This document shows positions 8,661 through 18,143 of a DNA stretch of 20,470 nucleotides, piece after piece. The notes beneath the pieces were generated by a model. It made no database searches and was not told the origin of the DNA. It saw only the letters and a list, made by a program, of their open reading frames with translations. Numbering within the stretch: position 1 is the first letter of the stretch; every line of letters starts with the position of its first letter. A program made the position numbers and the translations under genes. Source of the stretch: Chara braunii (lineage: Eukaryota; Streptophyta; Charophyceae; Charales; Characeae); contig BFEA01000543.1 of the NCBI GenBank assembly GCA_003427395.1, positions 59,175-79,644 on the forward strand, given 5' to 3'.

Positions 8661-9143
8661 TGGGGCGACACGAAGGGAAGAAGCTCCGGGATGATGACCT
8701 CTGGCGCAGCAGGAGAGAGGCAGAGCTGGTTGAGATCGATGCCGCCAGTGGATTCAATCCAATCACTTGGCTGCGCTAACAGTTGGATCCACGCGGTCGT
8801 GACTTCCTGCGCCCAGAGTCGCAACTGGCGGAGGACGCCCGTGTGGGACGATGGGTGCAATGTCATAAGATCGCCGGTGAAGGCGACAATCACTGACACG
8901 TGGTTGTTGCCTGGTGGAGACAGCAGTAGAAAGGCCAACACTTCGGCCAACACCCGCGCTCGATCGCAGGTCCGTGCGAACCGAAACTCTGCTGCCACAT
9001 GGATCGCCGCCGTGCTGAAGAATGTCGTGAATCGAAGCAGATCGAGACTCAATCGTGGTCGCTGCATCTGCCGGATTGACGAAACATGCCCCCCGAGGTC
9101 TCATTAGGCACTCGCTAATGACCAGCTCTGTAGAAAAGCTCAT
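8657..9143 (-). pseudogene. Extra coding region downstream of Ty3 pol, N-terminal part
   Basis: The frame at 8657-9067 encodes an unrecognised but protein-like stretch with regular hydrophobic spacing (for example AEVLAFLLLSPPGN, VIVAFTGDLMTLH, TTAWIQLLAQPSDW). A possible start in another frame at 9143 (MSFSTELVISECL) would need a frame change before 9067. The C-terminal end at about 8660 continues in a shifted frame into the 7485-8660 region. It follows the integrase tail by fewer than 100 bp. The hydrophobic LAFLLL run is too short for a confident membrane segment. Confidence 0.45.
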
Positions 9144-10361
9144 GGCGATGGGGGAGAAGGTGGAGACGAAGGTTTAGAAGACGAAGAATCAATGTGTTCC
9201 TCCTCGGAATCGAGGGACGATGTAGATGATGAGAGAGAAGGAAAAGGAAGTAAGGGACGAAGATAGGACACATGTCGAATGATTGGTCGAGCCGATCGAC
9301 TTCCTGAGACCTCTGGCGCAAGCCTCACCGTGTTCACTCCGCTAGGACCGAGCTTGACTACGCGGAATCGCCCGAAGAATCATGGCGCTAACTTGCCCTG
9401 GCGAGCACATTTCCTTACCTGCACTATGTCCCCTAATTTATACTGGGGTCGGGGCCCAATGTTCCCATTCCGGGCCTCATAGCTCCGGGCCTGTCGGTTG
9501 TGGGCTATTTCGGTCATCCGCTGTCTTTTTCGGGCTCCGGGGGAGGGTTTTTTCCATCAACTCTAAGTGGCATTGAGCCTTGTCCTTGATCGTCGCCCTC
9601 GTAGCTCGTCGCGCGAGGGTCGTCTCATCGTTCAGGCTTGGCAGAGGTACTCAAGCCAAACTATTGGTCCGTGACTGAAAAGGGGTTAGGCCAGTGGACT
9701 CATGGGGTGTCCCTCGGTGAATAGCTAGGATATGGTCTACGATATCGGGCCAAGGCCTCGTGTCCCTAGCCTTGATGTTTCGCCGCAAAGTTGTTTTAAT
9801 CACCCGGTTTGCATTCTCTACCAGTTCGTTCTATTGCGACATATGGGGAGCTGTATTGCAAATGGAGACGCCATGTACGACTAGACTCCTCAAGACTTCT
9901 CCACGAAATTCTGCCCCGTTGTCCGTTAGGATTTCCTCAGTATCCTGATGCATTCCGCGGAAACGGTTAACATACCACACGATTTCCACCGTCTGTCGCG
10001 GTTTGTATGGGTAGGCCTCGATCCATTTCGAGAAATGATCTACGAATACCAAAAGAACTGAATATTCGCAGCTATTCGGTCCAGGGGGCACAACAATATC
10101 CGTCGTATCCATGTTAACCCTTTGGAACGACCGTTCGACTACAGTGGGCACTATCGACCTAGGCGGCTGAACCGGCGTCTTGTCTGCCGCGCGGACTGGA
10201 CAATGTTTTACGATGAATTTAGCATCGTCCCAGATATTGGACCAATACCATTCGTTTTTGTCAATTGCTGCCTCAGTGATTCTGACAGCAAAGTGGGCGG
10301 CGGTTTCTTCGTGAGCTGACTTAACCCAGTTGTACCACATGAACAGATGAGGCACCGACAT
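9140..10361 (-). pseudogene. Ty3/gypsy integrase, broken
   Basis: This is the pol integrase, which joins element DNA to the chromosome. From 10361 there is an H2C2-type zinc region with HEETAAH and then CPVR, where the last zinc-binding Cys is replaced by Arg. The catalytic core follows, with the first Asp in NMDTTD, the second in LTDNGAEF and the Glu in ELVENANR, about 35 residues after the second Asp as usual. All three catalytic residues remain. A TAG stop at about 9831 falls just before the Glu motif, another stop follows LTPFQSRTNSLA, and the frame shifts before a C-terminal domain that reads RFRVVKLGPSGVNTVRL with HVSYLRPL after it (about 9220-9390). A Ser/Pro-rich tail ends near 9140. 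I saw no chromodomain. Confidence 0.85.
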
Positions 10362-10384
10362 CCAAATCCACTACTGTCAGTCTT

Positions 10385-10984
10385 TCATTTTTCTAACCGT
10401 TCGTCGTTCCATCGGTAATCCTGTGCTCTCTCGTTGGTCCGCCTCCAATCTTCCTCGGTGAATTCTCGGAGGGAGTTCCCAACCACTGCAGCTATCAGGA
10501 CAACATTTGGACATACCTCGGCACACCGAAACCGGCATGTCTTTTCTAGTCCTTCAGACGTGGCTTCGAGAAATCGAGCCTCCGTCAGGATCTTGTTAGT
10601 TCGACATAAGGGACATAACCAAGCTTTGCTCGCATTCCGGTATTGGACACAACTTGAAGAGTCGTGGGCCCTCGAGACACATCGCCCACAGTCTACCCAC
10701 TCGACATACCCTTCCCCGCTAGGACGCGTAGGAACCGAATTAACTCGCAATATTGCCTCACAAAAATAGTTAAATTTATCGGACAAGGTGAGGAAAGAAG
10801 AGGACGAGAGGGGAGAGAGGGGGCTTCTAGAATTACCTTCTCCACCCATTGCCATCGTGTCCTCGTGTCACTTCCTGGAGGTTCGGGGTAGAATGACCAC
10901 CTCTCTATACAATGGCCCTTTGGTCGGTTCTGACTCCTTCCACGGGGTGATCTCTTCTCTCTTTGCCACCTTACTTGACCGATA
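10385..10984 (-). pseudogene. PHD-like Cys/His finger segment within Ty3 pol
   Basis: Between RNase H and integrase, the frame continues through one TGA (about 10870) into a 156-residue segment starting at 10855. It contains CGRC, then four residues, His-Asp, SSSC, and finally WLCPLC. This order (C-x2-C, H, C, W-x-C-x2-C) resembles the second half of a PHD finger, a fold that often binds histone H3 tails. A single Cys upstream (YFCEA) could be a relic of the first pair. After it comes a helical-looking stretch (VVGNSLREFTEEDW) leading to the integrase zinc region. In most Ty3 elements RNase H passes almost directly to the integrase zinc domain, so this is an extra module. A chromatin-reading role is inference only; another zinc ribbon is equally possible. 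Confidence 0.6.
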
Positions 10985-11370
10985 AAGTCGTGTCAATCCG
11001 TTGGCGTTGCCGTGTTTCTCCGTCTTCCGATGGACGATATCGAAGTCATGTTCCCGCAGTCAGACCGCCCATCGTCCAATCATGCCCGTATAGTTAGTGG
11101 GCCTCTTGAGAGTCAGCAAGGGCTCATGATCTGTGACAAGGAGAGACTTCCTTTCGTAAATTCGTACAAATACGGATGAAAGTACTGAATTCCCCAAAGG
11201 ACTGCGTTGCACTCTCCCTGAGGGGCCAAATCGTTGTTTCGCTCGTCAGGTACAGTTCACAAGGCGTACTCCATGACGTGTTCGCGACCGTCCTTCCCCT
11301 TCTGAGCCAAAATAGCGGAGATCACCTTGGGCTGCCAATCCGTGATTAGTATGAATTGCTTCTGAGGATT
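10985..11370 (-). pseudogene. Ty3/gypsy RNase H domain, inactivated
   Basis: RNase H removes the RNA strand after first-strand synthesis. Motifs seen in order are ILITDWQP (first Asp, about 11330), PQGECNAV with the catalytic Glu, LLVTDHEPLL (third acidic residue) and HGNANGLTR near the end. In the last motif the usual Asp (HxNADxLSR) is Asn, so a catalytic residue is lost. A TGA stop at 11257-11259 follows MEYAL, a frame change lies near 11160, and a further TGA follows GRWAV. The order RT-RNase H before integrase is that of Ty3/gypsy, not copia, elements. Confidence 0.85.
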
Positions 11371-12270
11371 GGGCTGAATCAAAATCGGCGCGGAGGCCAG
11401 GGCCTCCTTCAAAGTGACAAAGGTCTGTTCGCATTTTGCATCCCACTCCAGCGGCTGGTCCTTTCGTAGGAGGTTTGTCAGACGTCGAGCGATTGCCGCA
11501 AACCCCTTGATAAATCGCCGGTAGTACAAGGCCAGCCCCAGAAATGCTCGAACCTGCGTCAGTGACGTAGGTGTGGGGGCGTTTCGAACAACATCGACCT
11601 TTCTGGAATTTGGTCTTAAACCCCATCGTGTCACTACGTACCCCAAGAATGAGATATCGGAGAGGAAGAACTCGCTCTTCTCCAGTGCAATTTTGAACCC
11701 GGCATCCCGTAACGCCCCAAGTGTTCATTCGATGTGTTGCACGTGCCCATGAAATGATTCAGAATACACCAGGATATTGTCCATGTACACAACGACGCAA
11801 AAATTGATCATTCCCTGGGTCAGCCTGGTCTTGTTAGCGAAATTCTGAAAATTGACATTCATTGCTCTCTAGAACGTGGCCAGCGCATTGCATATTCCCA
11901 TAGGGCAGCGAATTCACTGCCAAGTGCCTTCGAACAATACAAACTTCGTTTTCGGCCGATCCTCCTCCTTAACGAGGATATGATGAAACCCATGACGAAT
12001 ATCAAACTTACTAAAATAATTAGCACATCCAATCGCATCCAACATGTCATCAATCCGGGGAAAGGGGTACACATCTTTGATCGTGATGTCATTCAATTTC
12101 CTATAATCGACGCATTTGCGAATCGACCCATTTTTCTTCGGAACTAGAACTACGAGGAATGACCATGGTCCTGTAGCTGGCTCTATCCAACCGTTAGCTT
12201 TGAATTCTCTGATCCGTTTCAAAGTCATTTTTCGCTCTGCGAGTGAGTACCGGTATGATTTGCAATGAAT
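11371..12270 (-). pseudogene. Ty3/gypsy reverse transcriptase, inactivated
   Basis: This would be the polymerase of the element. From the 5' side I see HCKSYRYSLAERK, VPKKNGSIRKCVDYRKLN, the TIKDVYPFPRIDDML segment, motif A YFSKFDIRHGF with its Asp, CPMGICNALATF, and motif C. Motif C reads VYMDN (11776-11787): the second catalytic Asp of YxDD is Asn. Stops interrupt the same frame at 11914-11916 (TGA), 11869-11871 (TAG) and 11725-11727 (TGA). The thumb/connection part (FLGYVVTRWGLRPN, VRAFLGLALYYRRFI) is clear. Frame is otherwise kept through RT. The lesions are compatible with C-to-T changes on one strand or the other. Confidence 0.92.
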
Positions 12271-13016
12271 AGGCGGATGTATTCTGGTTTGAATTTCATG
12301 CTGAATTACTACGGAAGGCCTATATCTGTGTCTTTCACACTAATCGCTCCCTGATACTCGAATAGAATGTCGGCAATGAGGCAATGACCCTCATTGGGCA
12401 CGAACTGAGGCACGTGTAGTTCGTAAAGTTGTCCGTGTATGCTAACCGCCATTTGTTTTGGGCCCACTTTACGACCATTTCCTGGTGGGGGAGTTGAGAT
12501 AAATGAGTTGTCCGATCACCAGGAGAACATCGTGGCAACCATTTTACCGTCTTCTTCCCGGATTGCCACGTGTTCTTCCGGTGTCACTCCATCGTCATTG
12601 TCCTGCAAGATTACGGGTTTCTCGGCGATCTTGATCCTGAGTTCGTAAGGGTTGTCATGCCCAGGGGGTTCCAAAACATCGCTCTCAGCGCCCTGTCGCA
12701 GCAATCGGACCTCCTTCCCTGCAGAGAGCAAGGCACGGGGTAGTTTCGTAATATCGCAGAATGCCTTCTTGTCACTGTATCTTAAGAGAAGCGGGGTGGT
12801 GGCCTAGTACAGAGTCCGAGGGGGTTCAAAAAAAACGGCCATTCGGGATACTTGCATGAGTGGGTCCCCTAAGATTAGAACTCGCGTACGTTGGAGGTTT
12901 CTTTCCGTAAGGACGAATGTTTTCGTTGTTTTCTGCCGAACGGGGTAGCGTGTCAGTTGGTGCGCCATGTCCCGGATTACTGAGTCTGCTTCGTCCTCAC
13001 TGTCAAAGGAGCTATT
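12271..13016 (-). pseudogene. Protease-RT linker of Ty3 pol
   Basis: The region between protease and RT contains an open minus-strand stretch at 12516-12731 (for example KEVRLLRQGAESDV and VILQDNDDGVTPEEH) but no recognisable domain. It is probably the pol linker, interrupted by several stops. Confidence 0.5.
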
Positions 13017-13766
13017 TCACAACTCCAGTCCCTTTCCCCTTTGGTCCGTTTCTTTGAGGGGTTCCCTCCAGGTGATTACATGCAGTGGTTCTCCGTTCCC
13101 GGGGAGAGTTTTCCGAGTCGCAGGGAGTGTAGTCCGGAGAGTTAGGCGCATCAGGATGACGTATGGTTTCCCGTTCGTATTCTGAAAGATGATCGACCAC
13201 CTCTCGAAATCGAGATTGACTCTTAGTGCGGTAAGGGCCGGTAATCCCAAAAGGACATCATATGTGTTTACATATAATACCACGACATCTCCCAACGCAT
13301 GAACCTTTCCTAATCGAAACGCAACATTTGTCATCCTTCCCACCACCTTGATCTTTTCCTCGTCAGCGGAGACAATGTGATCTCCTTCCGCTAACGGGAT
13401 CAGATCTTTTCTTCTTTCTGCCCGTTCTACGACCCTCGGAGAAATGGCCAGGACTGCAGCCCCCGAGTCGATAATAGCATTGTACGGAATTCCGTAGACT
13501 TCTATGTCGCATTCCGCGAATTTCCACGAAATTGTCTTAATGCGCAGAAAATGATCGTCTTTTCGGATTAGTCCTAACCGATTCGGGTATGCGGTGCTCG
13601 CGACATCGGGCTTGTCTTCACAGGCGGGGGTTTTCCCTTTGATGGCTGCTTGCTTAGCGAGGGCAAACCGTTTCCAGTTTGCCTTGCAATGCTGCAGCAT
13701 TCGCTCATTCGCCTGTTCTGATATGGACAGCAGGTGTCCAATGGGCAAGGGGATTCGATGGTCCAA
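13017..13766 (-). pseudogene. Ty3/gypsy aspartic protease region
   Basis: This is the longest continuous frame of the element (249 residues). Near residue 97 it has YNAIIDSGAAVLAISP, a retropepsin active site of the D-S-G type, and later YDVLLGLPAL, matching the second conserved hydrophobic-Gly block of retropepsins. Such proteases act as dimers and cut Gag and Gag-Pol. The first 60 residues (RIPLPIGHLLSISEQANERM) form a Gag-Pol linker. The frame itself is open, but upstream and downstream stops mean it would not be made as part of a polyprotein. Confidence 0.85.
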
Positions 13767-14274
13767 GGCTCAGACGATATTCAAGACATCAACTTCTCCC
13801 GTAACAAAGGCAGGGCTGCCCGATTCCCTTTCTTCAGAGGACGGTCTCCATTCTGTTATTTCCCGTTGCTCGTTCGCTGGGCGGATGGTTCCGATCATTC
13901 CCAATCACGGGTAGCCCAGTGAGATGTATTGATCGAGCGGGATAAGTTCCGCAGCTTCCTTGGTGGTAACTATCGCACTCCGCCCTCCTTCTAACTCCTC
14001 CACCATCGTGCCCATCCTTCCTGGCTCGTTGGCCACTGGTGCTGCTGCCACAGGGGCGGAGGCTCCCACCCGGACTGGGCCAATCTCAGGCTAGGTGGTC
14101 GAGCTGGTGACACGTGTAGCAGACGCCTAGATTAGCCGCCGCACCGCCCACAACTTGAGCGGGGGCTGCTGCTTGTGTTATGGGCGCAGCTCGGACGGCA
14201 ATAGGGCGTATTGATCTCATCATAAATTTCATCTGGGCATTATGCTCACGCTGTTCTTTCTTGCTTTCTTGCAT
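13767..14274 (-). pseudogene. Ty3 Gag C-terminal part with broken zinc knuckle
   Basis: The frame at 14086-14274 encodes MQESKKEQREHN, an Ala-rich linker and then CYTCHQLDHLA, the first three ligands (C-x2-C-x4-H) of a CCHC nucleocapsid knuckle. A TGA at 14086-14088 interrupts the motif, and the position of the fourth ligand reads Trp. The knuckle would bind and package genomic RNA. The rest of the interval is linker leading to the protease frame. Confidence 0.75.
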
Positions 14275-14483
14275 CAGGCTAACAGTGTTCGAGTTAGTTC
14301 TAGTATGGTGTTGGATTCACTTGGTTTCGCGGGGGGGTCTGGGGGAGGCGTAGGTGTGACCATCACAGGCAGTCTCGTGGTTGTGTTCGGTATCGATCTC
14401 TTAGCTACAACTTGTTCTAGGTAAGTGATGGGGGCGGAGACGAAGGCTTTCAAATTTGTTTTGGAGCGCAGCTAATTCGCCCT

Positions 14484-15016
14484 TCACTCTGACCAATTCT
14501 GAAGAATCCCTTTCCTACCGACAAACTTTTTCTCCATTTCTTCCGCAACGTTCATGATGTATTGCATGGTGTGGTTGATTGGGGAGAACTGCTTTCGCAA
14601 TTTCGCCCTCCTTGCACGATTCTGAAGCCCATCGATGAACAAATCTCTCCCGACCTCCTCGCCCCGTTCTGACTTAACAAACAACCTATAGAACCTACTA
14701 CTATATTCAATGACGGATTCGAGGGGCTTCTGGACTCGATCTTTAATCATGAAGAAAGCTTGTTCAGGGTGGGTGTAATCAAATCGGTTTGAGAAGTCTC
14801 TTTCGAAGGTCGGGAGATCTACCTAGACGTAAGTGGTGAACCAATGGTGTGCATCCTAGCCTCGTCATTGTCGTATTGCTGTGCACGCAACGTGGCTAGC
14901 CATGCTCCGACCAAATGATGCGCGGGATCAAAGAGGTATAGATCAAGCGGGGTCGAAAGTGCTCGTGCTCCGGGGGTTGGAGCCCCGCCAACATTTGGTG
15001 TTGGATTGGCATTCAT
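14484..15016 (-). pseudogene. Ty3 Gag N-terminal and capsid region
   Basis: The first ATG after the primer-binding site (15016) opens a 65-residue frame (PTPGARALSTPLDLYL), ending in a stop near 14819. In another frame, VDLPTFERDFSNRFDYTHPE and then SVIEYSSRFYRLFV, followed by DLFIDGLQNRARR (14484-14750), match the retrotransposon Gag capsid domain pattern. The two frames need one frame change near 14820. Capsid would form the cytoplasmic particle in which reverse transcription takes place. Confidence 0.82.
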
Positions 15017-15160
15017 ATTGGTTGCCCGCCAACCTGCCGATCTACTTCTAGTTACTATAGGGTCGCGTCGTAGCGCGTTTCTCTGCCTAGGTCGACCTCT
15101 GTTCGCCAGATCGATATACGTAACTTACTCACTTGGCAATTCCCCAGCTTGCCACGTGTC

Positions 15161-15173
15161 GGCTCCGATACCA
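15161..15173 (-). promoter_or_regulatory. Primer-binding site, tRNA-iMet type
   Basis: The minus strand reads TGGTATCGGAGCC, which matches the usual plant LTR-element primer-binding site for initiator tRNA-Met (TGGTATCAGAGCC) at 12 of 13 positions. It lies a few bases inside the presumed 5' LTR edge at about 15180 and about 145 bp before the Gag ATG, exactly where first-strand priming is expected. Confidence 0.88.
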
Positions 15174-15179
15174 ACCTCA

Positions 15180-15426
15180 TGCCCGGCGCGGCTTCTTGGT
15201 CGGAGTGTGAGTGAGTCTGGAAGTGCGAAAGGGGGTGTGCCAAGGATTTTAGGAAAGTGGGGGTGGAGTCCCAGGTCGGAACTGAGATCTTATGTGGCAA
15301 GCTCAGGGATACGAATGCAGGAGGGTAGGCGCATATTGGAGTTTTGTTTTGTGCTTCGGAAAACGAAGTTACCGCCTCCGTTGGTTCTGTCGTCCGGGTC
15401 GGAGTCGTATCTAGTGCACCATCGGG
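15180..15426 (-). repeat. Probable 5' LTR (partial) of the Ty3 element
   Basis: Starting with TG at 15180 beside the primer-binding site, this sequence contains the 230 bp shared with 3741-3970. Its outer end is unclear: similarity stops at about 15426, and GC-rich palindromic sequence follows to about 15520. The LTR may be truncated here, or the two copies may have diverged. Confidence 0.7.
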
Positions 15427-15590
15427 CTATGTACCATCCGCGGCCACGGCCACGGGGTCAAACTCGGAGGGCAGCCGTGATCACGGCCACCGCGGCTTCG
15501 GCCGCAGTTGGGTGCAGCTGCGACTTTCAGAATTTTTTTTAGACTTGAAAAAAATCTTAAAATAAATACACACATGTGTTTGTGGTTCCA
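15427..15590. other. Junction between Ty3 LTR region and LINE
   Basis: GC-rich sequence with a perfect 14-bp palindrome GCCGTGATCACGGC (15474-15487) is followed by A/T-rich sequence with short A and T runs (15532-15566). On the minus strand the LINE reading peters out here. I could not define target-site duplications or an exact breakpoint. Confidence 0.5.
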
Positions 15591-17010
15591 TTGGACGAGT
15601 TTATGGAATGCGGAAGACACGAGTCACTTGTCATTTTCCATCGGGCAGCCTTTTGCAGTCATTTTAACTCCCAGGAGACGGATGGGTTCATCCAAGTCCA
15701 TCCATATGATTTTTTGGACTTCTGGTGGGCGGCCCCCCTGTTGGTGAAGCCACCAACCGAGCGTTTTTTGTCCCCAATTTACTGCCATGTCCGATAGGGT
15801 ACAAAAACGATCCATCTGGCGCTGAATCTCTTCCATATTGGAGGGTGAGGCCTCGACTATGATTGTCAGATCATCTGCAAACAGAGAGCATACCGGAATG
15901 ACCTCTTCTGGTATGCCTGCATTTGGATCCTCTGCAGGCTTCTACTGTGCCTAAGGTTGGCCGACAGGGCCTCCAAGATGATAATGAAGAGGAATGGGGC
16001 TATGGGGTCCCCTTGTCGAACCGATCTCTGCAGTTTGATTTCTGGTGTCAGAGTGTCGTTTATCTGGACCCGGGTTGTCACATTTTGATACAAGATCCTC
16101 AACCACCATTGGAGACATTTGTCCAGAAAAACCCAGTCCACATGGTCGTACGCTTTTTCGAAATCAATAAAACGAAGGTTGCGTTGCGTTTGGATTGGTG
16201 TGACAGTTTAATTATTTCATTTATTAGTTGAATAGTTTCTTGTATGTTTCTGTTCCGGATGAATCCTGTCTGTGCCAGGTGTACTAGATCTTCAATAACT
16301 CCAATCATCCTATTGGTCAGGGTTTTAGATAACATCTTATAGACCACCGTCAAAAGAATTATTGGTCTATAGTTACGGATATTCATTTTATCTCTTTTTT
16401 ATTAAAGTAAGGACAACACCCCTTGCCCCAGCATCTCTCCCATGTTTCCACTATCCCAGACCTCCCCATAAAAATGCATGAGGTCGTTGTTGAATACTGG
16501 CCACATGGTTTCCCAAAATTCCTTTGGAAAACCGTCTATCCCTGACGTTTTCTCCTCTTTCATCTGTAGGAGCGCTGTCCATACCTCTTCCTTGCTTAAT
16601 CGAAGCTCCAGCCTATCTTTCTGGGTTTGGGTAAGGCTGTTTTCCGAAGGGCGAAGGAAATCATTAATTTCGTCCAGACGGGTCGTCTCCCTTGCGCGTG
16701 AGATCTGTGAGGAGAAGAGGTCTTGGTAAAAGGTTCTTGTTATTTTTATACAATGCGCTGTACTGGTGGCCACCTCCCCTGACGTGGGATCCAGAAAGGC
16801 CTCGATAATAGTTCGGTGGACTCTAATTGATGCTAGGCTAAAGAACTGCGAATCCATGGTTCCTTCGGTCAAGTTCGGTGGTCCACTTCGATAACTTACC
16901 TCTGATCTTGATTCCTTGCCATCTGTGTTAGGCATACTGAAAGAGTTGGTCTTTAAGTTGTTGGATGGTGGCGATATGATCATCCGAATTGTCCTGGTTA
17001 ACCAGGTCAT
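15591..17010 (-). pseudogene. LINE reverse transcriptase, broken and 3'-truncated
   Basis: This is the RT of a non-LTR element, which primes on nicked chromosomal DNA. From 17010 a 202-residue frame has the usual pre-RT segment (FYQDLFSS, LSKEEVWTALLQMKEEKTSG, GFPKEFWETMWP). A frame change near 16400 leads to NYRPIILLTVVYKML (about 16340-16380), another near 16150 to LRFIDFEKAYDHVDW (motif A), and then SVRQGDPIAPFLFI (motif B). A third, near 15905, leads to LFADDLTII (motif C, FADD at 15870-15881). Catalytic residues are intact; it is the frame that is broken. After RLLGVKMTAKG (about 15640) the reading ends, so the thumb and C-terminal part of ORF2 and the 3' tail are missing. Confidence 0.9.
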
Positions 17011-17225
17011 GAAGCTGCCTGTGAATATTTAGTTCTTGCTAGTGACGTGTGCTTGCTACTAATTTCGAATATTATTTACTTTTTTTTGTTAGAAAAAACA
17101 GCCTATTTGTGAATCATGTTATTGTCGAGTCAAACTCGCCTTTCAACCCTTGCCAGTAAACCCAGACATTCTTTAGGAAGGACTAGAAATTTTGGCTTTT
17201 GAGCAAGTTTATAGTATCCTGACCC

Positions 17226-17965
17226 TTAATCTGTTCTTTTGCGAAACGAGAGGATTGCTCCGCATGTGCAATGGTCAAGGCCTGGGTGGGGATTTTGTGG
17301 AAAGATTACCGCAAACTGCAAAATAAAGTCAATACGAGATTTTGAATGTATGACCGGGTCATTTGTGCGGATACATGCGTAAGATCGGTCTGTGGGGTGG
17401 AGAAGCCGAAACGCATCCACCAACATTAGGGAGCTGCAGAAGTTTGCTATAGTATGTTCATCCTCCTCCACCTGATGTGGGTAGGATGCACAGGGATTCC
17501 ACCGGTCAAGCCATCTATCGGGGGCTGCGTTGAAGTCCCCTGTCATAATCAAGGGGATTCCGGGCGGGACCAAAGAGGTGAGGTGCTCAAAGAAAACCTT
17601 CCTTTCTGTTGTTGAGTTGGACACGTATATGCAAAAGATGCAAATCAGTTCTAATTCCAGCATCCCCAAAACCGAGACCCAACGCCCATTTTCCTCGTCC
17701 ACTGCCTAGTTTAGCATTTCAAATATCGATTCCGATGGGATCCAGATTGCAACCCCTGCCGAGGCGGATGCGGGTGCATGGGCCTTGTGCACTTGGTAGG
17801 GCTAGACCATTTTGTGAGCCCGATGATGTTCCGGCTTATCCATGAGGTGGGTCTTTTGAATGCACACTACGTCCGGTCATCTCCTCCCCCCCACTCCTCG
17901 TAGTTGTTCCCATATCGCTTGTCGTTTCTCAGGATTATAGGAGGTCAGTCTGTTCACGTTCAGTG
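17226..17965 (-). pseudogene. LINE APE-type endonuclease, inactivated
   Basis: This is the target-nicking domain at the start of ORF2. It begins with LRSLNVNRLTSYNPEKR (about 17960), which has the conserved Asn of SLNVNG. The next motif reads CIQKTHL: the catalytic Glu of QETH is Lys (AAG at 17853-17855), one G-to-A step. From 17702 come IMTGDFNAAPDRW (GDFN, about 17530), KSRIDFIL (about 17330) and LDHC, where the usual SDH reads LDH. Stops lie at about 17800 and 17706. The part between this domain and the RT (17011-17225) is decayed. Confidence 0.88.
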
Positions 17966-18143
17966 ATCTCAGGTCCAGGTCGGCGTTTTTGAGGTCATTT
18001 GTCCATTTTGCATTTCTGCAGTACAGAGCGTCAAGTTCATCCATGGAGGATTCTGCAAACTTTCCTTTTTCCTTTTCCTTTTCTTTTTAATACAATGTGC
18101 CAATCCCTTCTTGACCAGTCTACTGTGCATAGGAGTCTGTATC
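17966..18143 (-). pseudogene. LINE ORF1-ORF2 linker, lysine-rich
   Basis: The minus-strand frame 17969-18163 reads through a strongly basic run (KKKRKRKKESLQ) just before the endonuclease. A neighbouring frame also gives KRKGKGKRK from the same A/G-rich DNA. It may be the basic tail of ORF1 or the start of ORF2. Confidence 0.4.

Larger units (their letters stand above)
3741..15426 (-). mobile_element. Degenerate Ty3/gypsy retrotransposon
   Basis: Order on the minus strand: LTR-like repeat, tRNA-iMet primer site, Gag, protease, RT, RNase H, PHD-like finger, integrase, an extra coding region, and a distant second LTR-like copy. The right boundary and the gag-pol part are well supported. The left boundary is uncertain because the interval crosses an N (5075) and a mate-pair adapter (5959-5996), and no polypurine tract was found. 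At least seven stops and several frameshifts make it non-autonomous. Confidence 0.7.

Noticed and set aside
8185-9107. Plus-strand frames of 169 and 212 codons
   Set aside because: They lie opposite the minus-strand extra coding region, are Arg/Ser rich and show no domain, so they look like antisense shadows.
7905-9143. Envelope-like gene of an errantivirus-type element
   Set aside because: There is no signal peptide, no clear transmembrane segment and no cysteine pattern. The acidic block and low complexity argue against it.
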